From: Condylostoma magnum
Taxonomy: Eukaryota > Ciliophora > Heterotrichea > Heterotrichida > Condylostomatidae
Assembly: GCA_920105805.1 (NCBI GenBank)
Contig: CAKKTI010000343.1
Span: 1 to 20,000 of the forward strand
Direction of reading: 5' to 3'
DNA length: 20,000 bases
The translations under genes and the position numbers were made by a program. Below the pieces are notes generated by a model. It was not told where the DNA came from, did no database searches, and saw nothing but the letters and a program-made list of their open reading frames with translations. This document shows, piece after piece, positions 10,318-20,000 of this stretch (position 1 is the stretch's first letter; each line of letters opens with the position of its first letter).

Positions 10318-11993
10318 ACAATAAAATTATAATCTGGTATAACTCTTAACTCCATATTTGCAAATTTCAGTTCATCTGTATATTTTATTAATGAGTTGAT
10401 TATTTACCTTTATTTGTATTGGGATATCATTTCCTTTTTTGGAACAATCTGAATATTTTACCCAGTAAACTAACTTTTAAATCCAAATAAATTCAATATC
10501 TTTATTGCATTCTCATTTAGACTTATGTGGCCGATATAAGTAGGATTAAGCACAAAATATTTATATTTATCCTGTGTATAGCGTTAATCTGTTAACTATA
10601 AAATTTCATTAATCTTTTCATATTGGTTTAATTTCTTTAACCTATTCAGTTAATTGTTATACTCAGCTCACTTTTAATAGTCTTGCATGATTATTATTAG
10701 GGTACTTAGAATTTATATTATGTCGAATAAATCAGAGACTTCTTAGTGAATGTTTTAAACAAACTCTTTTATAGATGGGTCTAGCTTATCAATTACCTAT
10801 TATCAATACTACATGTATTATTCCTCAGTTTGCTTATACTTATTTTATCTTTCCTGATCCTGAATATTGAATTTATTCATTTTATCAAATATTGCTGTCA
10901 TAAGTTTATCTTTATCTTGCTTCTACTCCTTAGTTTAGCTTAGATTTAAATCGTTGTCTGATGATTCTTCTTCTTTCTTCTCTTTTAAAACAGTTTACTA
11001 ACTTTAAAATATATCATTCATTGCTTTTTTTCCTATATCACTAACTAAGTTATCATTATGTTTTCTTAGATACATCAGAATCTCTTTCATAGACCTTTAC
11101 ATTACTCACATCGGAGGATATATTAACAATAACCCTTTAGCATTAATCTACTAAAGCTTTTAACACTAGCATAAATCTTATGGTATTGAGGTGATTTTGG
11201 TATTTCTAATATCAAGAGTTGTAAGCTTTAATAGCTTCTTAATGCCTTACTAAATCTTTTTCAAGGGATTATTTATCAACCTTATCATTTTTAGTTTCTT
11301 GGAGACATTGAAAAAGGAGGATGGAACTATTTTTATTTGGTTAAACGATAAATCAAGCTCTTATAAATTTGGCATAGTTTTAAGCGAGAAATTTATTTCC
11401 TATAATTTATTAGAAGCCAATTGTAAGATAGATAGGTTGGGTTTATTCTATAGAATAGATGGGTGAATAACCTATATCAAATTTTTGCGTAATATCAGCT
11501 ACTCTAATTAATGCATCTCTCCAATTGTAATAGGCAAATCTTAAATCTAATTAGACTCCATATTAAGAACTTTTAAATTCTAAAGCATTGAAATCTTTTA
11601 AGGCAATGCTGGTATTTCATTGTAAGTTAAATTCAAATTTTATATTGATTAGGGCAAATTACCAGGGAAATTCGTTGTTTAGCTTTAGCTAATTACCAAT
11701 ACTTTCAGATTCTTCATTTTAGGCAATACTTGTTCAAAAAGAAGGGATTGCAATCTAGTATTTCTCAATGGAAAGTAATTTAGTATCAATTCAGACCTAC
11801 TCCCTGCTCTAGCTTCAAATCTACTAATAATGTCAGTCATCTCTTCCGTACTTTTTTATAAATACTCATTTCTACCCTCCACTTAATCAACAATAGGCTT
11901 CATAGAATACGCTGCTTTTTTTTCTAGAGCAATCTGCTTCTTTTACAGTATCTCTTCCTTACTTTTCTTAGATCTAACACATTTTTACCCCAT
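10314..11993 (-). CDS. Leucine-rich-repeat protein with N-myristoylation-type start
   Basis: This encodes about 559 residues. The N-terminus MGQKCVRSKK has Gly2 followed by a nearby Cys and basic residues, the pattern of N-myristoylation with palmitoylation, so membrane attachment is likely. A charged helical segment comes next. From about residue 95 to 280 there is a run of leucine-rich repeats, with units such as NLKVLNMESNQIQDLP, NLQELDLSFNQIKIVP and TTLDIRNTKITSIP. The remaining half is rich in Lys/Glu/Gln and probably coiled coil. TGA encodes Trp at three places in the C-terminal half (PPMWVMQ, QYWQQ, QKWAEY). The stop is read as TAG 10316-10314 with TAA just behind it. No TAA/TAG/TGA occurs in the last ~28 codons, and continuing would read antisense through the neighbour for at least 150 nt without a TGA. 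The LRR part suggests a protein-binding scaffold. Confidence 0.85.
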
Positions 11994-12004
11994 TATTAAA
12001 ATTA

Positions 12005-12244
12005 CTAGTAATAATTAATTCCCTTCGCATTTTTCTCGTTAACATACTTTCCATAATATAGCATTCTCTTATGACGCTTCATCCCAACCTTCCACTCCTC
12101 CGTTCCTATACGGGCAGCTCCCAACCCTCCAAGCATTACGTATTTATCAGGAGCTATTTTCTTATAGTCTTTGTAAGTATAAGGAGTATAATCAACAACT
12201 CTAGGCTTTTTTGAATTAAAAAAGTCTTCTTAATCAAACACCAT
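12005..12244 (-). CDS. Small 79-residue protein with a conserved-looking core
   Basis: The frame gives 79 residues with a single reassigned triplet (TAA, Gln5). Its core has DYTPYTYKDYKKI and KYVMLGGLGAARIG, followed by a basic helix (EEWKVGMKRHKRM). The pattern of an aromatic/proline DY motif followed by Leu-Gly-Gly and a basic helix reminds me of short conserved segments in some ciliary proteins, but this is memory-based and weak. The stop is TAG 12007-12005 with TAA just behind; more than 70 codons before it are free of stop triplets. It ends 11 nt before the LRR start on the same strand. Its ATG at 12244-12242 overlaps the first possible ATG of the divergent gene. Confidence 0.68.
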
Positions 12245-13844
12245 GCATTTCTCCTTTTCAAAATTGTCCCTGGCAGATTAAATACAGTTTTTGCTAAAAA
12301 TTGAAGCATTAGAGGATCGCTTAATGCAATTAGGTTGTTGTTGCTGGCTGATAGGTGTGAAAGCCGAGGATCTACTAGCTATTAGTTATAATGGTATTGT
12401 ATTTGAACGAATTGGCAGTCTTATTGGCTGAGAATTTCCAAATCCTTCAAACGACGTAACTTAAATAGCCTATGTCGGAGATAAAAGATTAACAGCTGTT
12501 TGTTATAATCCACTTTTAAAATTAGTTGAGTGTATTTTTGAAGGAGAGATTGATTTAGAGATTGGTTCTTCTTTACCTGTGATGTACGGTTTTCATATGT
12601 TTTGACGATTTTTCATTATAAAAAAATATTTTACTACCAAGGAGAATATTCTTCAGAGATTTGGATTACTTGGAGTATTTCTATTATGTTTTAGTTATTG
12701 TATATGAATTGGGAGAAAGGAAGTCCCAGTTGGTGTCACTCAGTTATGCTTTTAATGAGTATATCAGTTTAAGGCTATAGTTCCTTGCGTAGTTAAAACT
12801 CAGTTAGATTTTAGTTCTCTTATATGAATTTGTTCCTTTGTATTATCTACGATATTATTTGAATAGTCAGTCCTCTTGCTTTCAGGTACTTATTAGATCT
12901 ATTCAGTAATTTCAAAACTCCTTCTTATGTTGCAGGATATGCTTATTTTTCGTAATTTAAGCATTAAAGCTCTTTTGATAGAAGCCTTATTGTTTGTCTA
13001 CCTCTGATTGCGATTTATTGAAATTACCGTACATGTAACATTTTCTTGCTTATTAGGAATAGTAGATCTTATATGTCCATTTGGGTTAAAATATCCGGAT
13101 CATTATTATAGTTAAAGTGTATTTTATCCTCTATTAAGCATTGCTCAAGTATAGAATCTTTTCAATCAGGATTATTTTTTGCTTTAAAATCAAAAAGTTT
13201 CTACGTCTTGTCTTTAATACTTGGAAGTTTTTTACTTTTAGAAGCTTTTGATAGTAATGAAGCTTTATATAGCTATTCCTCAGGAGTTTATTAATCTTTG
13301 TTAAATAGGAATTATCATTTGAGCAGTTCTGTTGGAGCTGGGGATATTGAACTACTTATTAACCTTCTTTTTCCTACTGAAGAATGTTTAAGAGATTTAT
13401 GCTTCTTTGCTAATGGTATTTTAGGTTGTAATACCTTCTATTGTTTGTTATATCTAAGAAAAGGTAATTATTTATTTAGTTATAACGAAGAGTTTCTTAT
13501 TCTAGGCTTTTGACTTTATGTAACAACAGTTTAATTTAGTTTATCATTATCTTCATATTTTTATGTAGTTTTTGCTTTAAGCTATTATTTAACTTTCTTA
13601 ACTTCCTATTGAAGTTAGCTTATTAATTTGTCTTTATCCTTAAGTTATATTTGAAGCTGTGTTTATTTATCTTTTATAGGAGATTGAATTGACTCGTCGT
13701 AATAATAGCTATCATCTTAGCTCTAATATTCATTTTATTAGAGGCTGAGTTCAAGTTATGGTTTATTTGATTTTTGCATAATGGATTTTTATTATTTATA
13801 ATAAGGTGATTAGTATAACTTATTGGAAATATAAACACTATTGA
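12243..13844 (+). CDS. Unknown mostly helical protein, five exons inferred
   Basis: Removing four GT/AG introns (58, 50, 50 and 52 nt) links the best frames into a protein of about 463 residues. The start is MHFSFSKLSLADQ, then a Leu/Glu helix (FLLKIEALEDRL), a strand-rich part (AEDLLAISYNGIVFERIG), and a long series of hydrophobic helices (YLEYFYYVLVIVYELGERK, SIKALLIEALLFVYLWL, FQAFDFMQQQFNLVYHYL, EAVFIYLLQEIELTRRNN). The pattern fits an ARM/HEAT-like helical stack or a large-complex subunit better than a transporter. I do not recognise the family. The stop is TGA 13842-13844, about 17 codons after the last internal stop triplet. The start may instead be ATG 12324, which would avoid overlap with the divergent small gene. 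The coding strand is T-rich, which also reflects codon choice. Exon borders are inferred and could be wrong in detail. Confidence 0.55.
12584..12641 (+). other. Inferred 58-nt intron
   Basis: GTACGG...CTACCAAG. Removal splits and rebuilds an ATG codon and leads directly into the well-formed segment RIFFRDLDYLEYFYY in the next frame. Confidence 0.5.
12886..12935 (+). other. Inferred 50-nt intron
   Basis: GTACTT...TATGTTGCAG has a good pyrimidine-flanked acceptor. Removal joins SQSSCFQ to DMLIFRNLSIKALL with the right phase. Confidence 0.5.
13062..13111 (+). other. Inferred 50-nt intron
   Basis: GTAGAT...TTATTATAG, exactly 50 nt. Removal moves the frame from HVTFSCLLGI to LKCILSSIKHC, after which the composition stays protein-like. 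Confidence 0.5.
13428..13479 (+). other. Inferred 52-nt intron
   Basis: GTAATACC...TTATTTAG. Removal gives the phase needed to enter the frame starting SFLFQAFDFMQQQ. The unspliced frame stays open for a while too, so this is the least certain of the four introns in this gene. Confidence 0.4.
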
Positions 13845-14050
13845 ATACTATAGCGTATTACCAAAATAAATCAATGTAAAATATAAGGAAAATTGTTTAT
13901 CCCTAATATACACTCTAAATTTAACTAAAATATGTAATACGTGAATAATACACTATTAATGACTATTTAATATTACTAATTAAGTACTAATTGCTTGCGA
14001 AATGGTAGTGCAGATAGTTACATCTTCTAAGCTTAAACTTAAAAGTAGCA
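13845..14050. other. AT-rich tail-to-tail gap
   Basis: This lies between the end of the plus-strand helical protein and the end of the minus-strand Gln/Asn-rich protein. Stop triplets are dense in all minus-strand frames near 13970-14040, as expected past a gene end. No gene is supported. Confidence 0.5.
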
Positions 14051-14485
14051 TTAGTTTTTAACATTAGATAAAGGAGTATTTAACGATTTAGCCTTAATTT
14101 GTCTATTAAGATAATTAAATCTACTACCTTATGATAAACTGCCTTAATTCTTCTACCAATTATCTTATTAATGGCTTCTTGCATATCTCTACATAATTTT
14201 ATAGTCAAATTATTTAATCTAGTTGTTGAAATGGTTGGGTGTTCTATTAAGCATTTTGTTTAAATTGTTTTTGGTATAGTTCTACAGACTTTTTGTAGTA
14301 AAGCTTTATTAAAGTATCCTTGCTATACTATCAGGATCAAAATTAGCAGTTTTACTATTATTATGACTTCTATCATTACTCCTATTACTTTACATAATCT
14401 ACGAATGCTATTGAGTAACATTTCCTAAAGCAGCCTGAGAAATTTTAGCAAGATACGACTTTTTATTTTACCTATTTTGTTTCAT
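14051..14485 (-). CDS. Short Gln/Asn-rich protein, unknown
   Basis: The frame from ATG 14485 gives about 144 residues rich in Asn, Gln, Ser and Lys. It starts MKQNRQNKKSYLAKISQAAL, has a low-complexity middle (SNRSNDRSHNNSKT), a helical part (DPDSIARILQQSF) and ends SLNTPLSNVKN. Many Gln codons are TAA/TAG. The stop is read as TAA 14053-14051 because about 24 codons before it are free of stop triplets while the following bases are crowded with them. A later TAG at 13978-13976 is the alternative. It is divergent from the ubiquitin-ligase gene, with 119 bp between starts. No family is recognised. Confidence 0.5.
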
Positions 14486-14604
14486 CTACAACATTTATTA
14501 TTATAAATCCAAATCAAACACTAACCCAATCCTTACACATTACAAAGTACACAAAAACTACTAATTTAAGTCAATAAGTACCCCTTAGCTAAATCCTATT
14601 AAAT
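14486..14604. promoter_or_regulatory. Short divergent promoter region
   Basis: Only 119 bp separate the starts of the Gln/Asn-rich gene (minus) and the giant ubiquitin-ligase gene (plus), so both promoters must fit here. It is A/C-rich on the plus strand (ACACTAACCC, TTACACATTACAAAG). No known motif was identified. Confidence 0.45.
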
Positions 14605-17600
14605 ATGAAAATCACTGATGCAAACATAAGACGAATAGAAGGAGTATCCGACTGAGTAGAATAAATTTAAGACCTATAAGACTCAGAATTTCTCCAATGC
14701 TTAGAAACACAGACAATTTGGCCCTGGGCAAAACTAGACGACTTGTTACCCATGGTGTCAATTTTAAACAGAATAGACGAACTCCTCCAATCCTCGATTC
14801 AATCTTAAAGCAACCTTACAATTACAACACTACTGGATTTTACAATCCTTCTTCTACAAAACACTCATTCTAAGTGAATTTACAACTCCCTGGATTAAAT
14901 ATAAACTATTCTAGAAGCATCTTCTCTTCAGATTCTGTACAAAGCCCTTAAAATTGCTTATTTAGTAGGGAATAGAATCACTCCCAACATGCGAATGAAT
15001 CGTTCTTTAAGGCGTCCTGAGCTTAATTAGAAGCTATTTGTTATAGCAATGGGATTTAATATCAACTCATCGCGGTAAGTATCCCTGGATTAGCTAACAA
15101 ATGATGACTAAATTCCCCCAATAGTCTTCCAATACGTTTTAAATGACTAATTGCAAACAGACCCACAACAAATTCCTGAAAAACTCCAATTTGCCTTTAA
15201 CAACAGGTAAAGATTCAACGATGCTCTAAGCTCCTTTGATACAAGACAACTTATAATACAGTGCTAGTTAGCAGCTCTTAGTACTCTATTGTAATCCGGT
15301 ATAGAATTCACTGAGATTTTAGACCTCCAGCGATCTTTACCAGACTTATGGCTTTTCCCTTACTTGCCGAAACTTCTGCTTAAGAATTTGTCCCCTGAAC
15401 TCCACAGTGAAATCATTAACTTACTTTCAGCAGTGCTTGTTCTACAAGACACGCTGTAATAAAGGCACTAGGACTCCCCGTACGGATAACTAGTGAAATC
15501 TGTGAATTAACTAATAGCCTCATGGCAGTAACACGGTCTTTTGCAATCTTTACTGAGGGATATAGTATCAAGCTCTCCTTGTTCAGTTGTGCAGGCTTCA
15601 GCCTAACACCCGGAGTTTGTTAAATCCTTGCTTTAACTTTGTAGTCTTGTTGCTGATTATAAATTCAGAATAGAGTCGGCTCATGTATCTGGAATGACTG
15701 TGTCTTTACTGTAGTTAGTACAGAGAGACAGTCCTTATGTATACAGATATGAAATTTCCTCGCTTACAAGTGCTGTGAGAATACTATCAGTACTAGTATC
15801 GCATTAAATTGACATGTTTAAGGAAATGAACGGATTAGAGGTTATATTGGAGCTAGCGGAGCTAGAGATATAGATATATTTAGACAAGATAGAGTGCAAC
15901 TATGAAGGGTTTGATTACAAGCAGCCGTTATAGACTACCAGAGCCTTTTTTATTAGAGCTTTGATGAGGTTGATTAAGATAGCTGTTTCTAAGTGGGACT
16001 CATCACCTGGGATTGCGGGCTCAGAGATATAACTGCTTACAAGGAGCCAGTTGTTCTAAAAACTGACACTTATATTCAATTAAACACTTATTGAGGTATA
16101 TGAACCTACGTTAACTCTTTTGATCACTATTATCAATGAAAACCCTCCAGTGGTGTTATAGCTGATATAAATGAATATTCTACAAGCGTTGTTATAGTCC
16201 TTAGAGACCAATTTGCCTCCATAGCCTAAATTATTAGCTGTAATTGCAAAATTGCTGTGCTCTGTATCGTTGATATAAGAAGGAGTTGCAGTTATATAGC
16301 AGTACTAAACGATAATCAGTGTATTGAAAGCGTTAGGGAGTAATTAAGGCGTTATTTTATCGAATGATTTAGCGTTTTCTATAGCAGAGTCAATGTAAGA
16401 CCTGCTTGGAAGAGCAGTTGATTTAAGACAACAGGCAATAACAGGATGTGTTGAGTTGATAAGATCATTAACCAGCTGTAACTTACAAAGAAAAGAAGCT
16501 TTCTTCACCTAATTAACTAATATAGGAAAACTTCTAAGTTTATTATTCGGATACTCAACAGAGCTCATAAGAGGATTTGTTAATGATGGAGGGTTAGATG
16601 CCTTTTTAGAGCTTTTCAAGCTTCCTATACTACCTCTTAACTACACAAATGATTTCCATAATGTCCTTTCTTGTTTTAAGTCTCTACCTAATAATCAAGG
16701 CTCCGTTGTTATACTGAAAGTACTTGAACAGTTGAACTAGGCTCTTATCAGAATAGAAAGCTTAGTTGGAGATTTTAACACAATTCAAGTACTTAATGCT
16801 GATGGGGAGTATAGAGAAGGCTTACTGAAACTACTAACATCGGCTGATTCATTCATAGAAATGCTAAGGTTACTGCTCACTAATAATATAATGCATGAAA
16901 CTGGCGTAACTGATCAAATAAACAGCATTTTAGTTAAACTAGGAAGTTACTTAAGAGTTCTTATAGCAGAGTAGGCTAGATTATCCATATTTAGCAAACC
17001 TGGACGGAGAAAAGCTAATAACTTGAATGTTTAAATCGATATAAAGGAAATAGAAAGTGCAGATTTAAAGTCCTTTGAAGAGAACTTCTTATTTACCTGT
17101 TAATTGAGTGTAAGGAAACTTCTTAGATTAGTTTCAAGAGTTCCTCATATAAGAGGGAGATATGGCTAGTAGTAAAATGACACTGCCTTGGTACTAGGCC
17201 AAACTGTGGGAGCTGTAATGAGTTAGTTAACTGGCATATTTTAACTAAATTGCCCTGATTAAGGATTAGCTTACTATTATTGTCTGTTATTGTCAGATAT
17301 TGTGAAAGTTTTATTACATGAATAAGCAGCATCTGTTACTCTATTCAATTTTCATAGATAAGGAGGAACTGAAAATATACTAAATTTTATTAAGTAATTG
17401 AAGCGAATTTGTCTTGAAATAAAAGATTTTGAAGAATTTGAATATGATCTAGTAAATTCTATACAAATTTTATGGAGTTTAGCTGGAAAACTGTTAGAAG
17501 GGTTATCAAATGGAAGATTTACAGGTATTTAGGTTCCTAGTTAAATATTAGCCAGTTGGGGTGTGGATGACTAGAAAGATATAGTAAAATAATTGTAGCA

Positions 17601-20000
17601 TTTCGTTATATAAGGAATACAAGAGCTAGAATTCCTTGAAATTGGAAAAGTGTCGTAATCTTTTGCCAAGTCTATACTAGAAATACTTAAAAATATGAGT
17701 GAATAGGCAGTTAGTATAGATGAAGTCAATTAAAATTCAGTGTAAAGCCTAATGGATATGGGATTTAGTTAATAAGTTGCTAGACATGCTTTAATGATTA
17801 AAAGAACTTCTAATGTGGAAATTGCAATGGATTTTATACTGAGTAATCCTTAATTAATATCAGAGGCTATTATTATTGATGACTAACAAAATGTAATTCA
17901 AAGCATATACAAAAACATTCATTTTGAAGTGTTGAAATGTGTGCCTTATATTCCCTAATTAGCTAACTCTGTTGCTGATTTACTCAATAAACTATCAATT
18001 AAAAATGAAGATATATTTATTAGTATTGGTGAGTAATTAGTTAAGATGATAACTCTTGCTATAGGTTTGATAATACAAGATGAAGGATTGTAATAAAAGT
18101 ATTAGAACGTGCTATATGTTGAATAAGAGGTGAAATTTACTCATATATAAGGATTGATAAGTGTTTTAAATACTCTGTGTGGGAAAAATGCAGATGTTTT
18201 GCAGATTGTTAAAACTTAAGATGCTTTTAGTACAATATAAAAACTATTTGAGTATATTTGCTTAAATGGACAAGATGGGGACTATGATTTTGTGGGTAAT
18301 TGCCTATGCTTATTTGACAAATTATATATTTATAAAAGAGAAAATGGAATGTAAATAATGGAGTCAGTTTGCCAATTAATCTAATCAAATGGAGTACACT
18401 ACAAATTTATATTGAATTCTTCAATACAGCCTTTACTCACTTTACTTACAAATTTATGCGAGAATACTACATTTGCTAAGTATTTCATTGATAGTAATGC
18501 TTTAACCTCCTTAATTCTATTACGGGGTAGCACAGTGGAAACCAGAAACCGGACTATTGTCTAATATTTTTCACAGTTTTTAAAATTATTAATGGAAGAT
18601 CCTCATTACTTATACAGTAGTTTCAAAATTTAGCTCATTTAGTAGCTTCAAGGCTAGCCTTCTTTAAAGACGTTTCTAGGACAATTTAAATAACAAATCA
18701 CTAGAAATAAGGAGATATTCTAAAATGCATTTGATAGTGTATGCAATACAATAAAAAGAAATGGAAATTGCTATGTATAATTAAAAGAGTAAGTAGATAA
18801 CCTATAGCTAGACAGATGGAATACAATAGAGCAAATTGCTAGTGTATTAGGATATGTATATGAAATAGAACAGCAGCAATAGGAAAGCTTGATACTCAGT
18901 TCAAATAACTTAATAATGATTTTATCTGATGAGTTATTAAGTTATCCGAAATTGATTAAACAGATGATGACAGTTCCTCTAACTCTAAAAGATTACAATA
19001 CTGGCAATACATCCACTAGACGATTTATAAGCCATTTAATCAGAACAATTATACCTAATAGATACACTCTTAAGATCTAAAGTGATAAAATAGTGTTCCA
19101 CAAGCCAAACACAGATATACAGGTACAAACCTAGCAGTATTAGGATTGAGTGAAAGTAATAATAAAACTGATAAAATCCCTATGCTTTAAGCAATAATAC
19201 AGATAATTTAAACAACCTGCTTTAGAAATATTCAACAATGACGTTATAGACAATAATATGCCGGTCCTAAAAGTACGTAAAAGAATATTCAACGAAATGA
19301 AAGACATATTAATAGAGCTAAAATCAAAAGCATGGTTTTCCAATGAAAAAGCAATAAGTCAAGTAAGATCAATAGCCATAATAACAATGCAACTATTGAG
19401 AGAATCCCCAAAAGCACCGTTTATACGCTAAAATGTGCCAGAGATAGCCAAAATGCTTATATCTGAGAAGTTTTTATTTCAACAACATCTCTGTGAAATA
19501 AGCCGAGGAGTTAAACTGAACTTTAAAAAGTCTTAATCGATGCTAAACCTTCTCCTAGCTCCTCTTGAGCTACTTACACGATACCATATCTCATTTACCC
19601 TAAGACAAGGCAAGCCGAATGATGATAGTATAGAAGAGCAGAAGGATGAAGATGATATAAGCGAAGATATTCAGGACTATGGCAATATAATACTAGACTA
19701 GATGTCAGGAGAAGAGTTCTCATAGGATTACTCACATAGCCAATCAGGAAGTTACTCTGACGTACAGAGCAGTGACATGGAAGATGATTTGATAGATGAT
19801 TAGGAAGTTATAATTGAAGATGAGGATGAAGAAATGGAAGATGATGACGACATATTCGATGATGAGGAAAGTGTGTATGAGTTGGAAGATGATGAAAGAA
19901 ATATGCGGGATATAATCATTGAAAGTAGAGCAAGTGAGAATTTCTGGGCAGATGATTTAGAAGATGAGGAGCAAGAGGAGCCTATACATAACAGATTTGA
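14605..20000 (+). CDS. HUWE1/Tom1/UPL1-type giant HECT ubiquitin ligase (5' part)
   Basis: The window holds about 1,798 codons of one uninterrupted frame, open at the right edge. The N-terminus matches the DUF908/DUF913 region of HUWE1, Tom1 and plant UPL1/2: WPWAKLDDLLPMVSILNRID near residue 40, then DFTILLLQNTHSKWIYNSL, and FVNDGGLDAFLELFKLPILP near residue 665. A UBA domain lies at about 1048-1083 (SLMDMGFSQQVARHALMIK), which binds ubiquitin. Near 1650 is LLAPLELLTR, the motif these ligases carry before their acidic region. An Asp/Glu-rich segment spans about 1673-1762. The catalytic HECT domain should follow beyond 20000. TGA encodes Trp at a few sites (VSDWVEQ, HSKWIYN, YQDWVKV), and TAA/TAG give Gln throughout. 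No intron is needed across 5.4 kb. The start is the first ATG of the frame. The family call is firm; the C-terminus is unseen. Confidence 0.92.

Noticed and set aside
10314-10451. Karyorelict-type code with TGA as the sole terminator
   Set aside because: It would extend the convergent genes deep into each other, and the 79-residue gene far into the LRR gene. It remains possible if those ends are mis-assigned.
13298-13513. Gamma-tubulin complex (Spc97/Spc98) protein, from a SYNEEFLI motif resembling the family's EFFI
   Set aside because: The resemblance is one short motif, the rest does not align convincingly, and the motif falls in a probable intron.
12600-13800. Mitochondrial insertion, because the strand is T-rich, hydrophobic and uses TGA as Trp
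   Set aside because: The best frames also need TAA/TAG as Gln and GT/AG introns, which points to a nuclear gene.
19620-19890. Acidic GAT/GAA-rich stretch as a simple repeat
   Set aside because: It lies in frame in the ubiquitin ligase and encodes the acidic region expected in this family.
1-20000. Standard Tetrahymena/Paramecium/Oxytricha-type code (only TGA as stop)
   Set aside because: TGA is needed inside the TBC, receptor, HTH-like, LRR and ligase genes, often at conserved Trp positions.

Overview
The window looks like ciliate nuclear DNA, most probably from a lineage with a Condylostoma-type genetic code. Under the standard code it shows almost no genes. With TAA and TAG read as Gln and TGA read as Trp, long frames open up that match known eukaryotic families. 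The proof is positional: TGA falls on Trp positions conserved across TBC-domain proteins, while TAA/TAG fall on Gln-like positions. All three triplets also seem to serve as true stops. Two convergent genes end at a shared CTAA, and reading on to the next TGA would drive each gene into its neighbour. This favours the Condylostoma code (NCBI 28) over the karyorelict code (NCBI 27, only TGA as stop) and rules out the usual ciliate code 6. Because no triplet is an absolute stop, every frame is 'open'. Gene boundaries were therefore chosen by family matches, amino-acid composition, splice signals, and the absence of stop triplets in roughly the last 13 to 70 codons before a proposed end.

Layout: 8-1156 (-) TBC Rab-GAP; 1157-1867 AT-rich spacer; 1868-2269 (+) three-finger C2H2 protein; 2270-3623 very AT-rich, with one weak gene candidate (2805-3146); 3624-7678 (+) large receptor with two Venus-flytrap (PBP1/ANF-receptor) domains and about eight membrane segments; 7707-9331 (+) unknown protein with two helix-turn-helix-like stretches; 9349-10317 (+) unknown protein with an N-terminal membrane anchor; 10314-11993 (-) N-myristoylation-type leucine-rich-repeat protein; 12005-12244 (-) small 79-residue protein; 12243-13844 (+) helical protein with four inferred introns; 14051-14485 (-) short Gln/Asn-rich protein; 14605 to beyond 20000 (+) HUWE1/Tom1/UPL1-type giant HECT ubiquitin ligase, running off the window before its HECT domain.

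From 3624 onward gene packing is extreme. Gaps between proposed same-strand neighbours are 28, 17 and 11 nt, one convergent pair overlaps at the stop codons, and one divergent pair appears to overlap at the start codons. Inferred introns are about 50-59 nt, three of them exactly 50 nt, all GT...AG. The products are housekeeping or signalling proteins (membrane traffic, ubiquitin, sensing) and do not form one pathway. I saw no RNA gene, mobile element, viral remnant, CRISPR array or telomere repeat. The notable biology is the code and how translation ends are marked.
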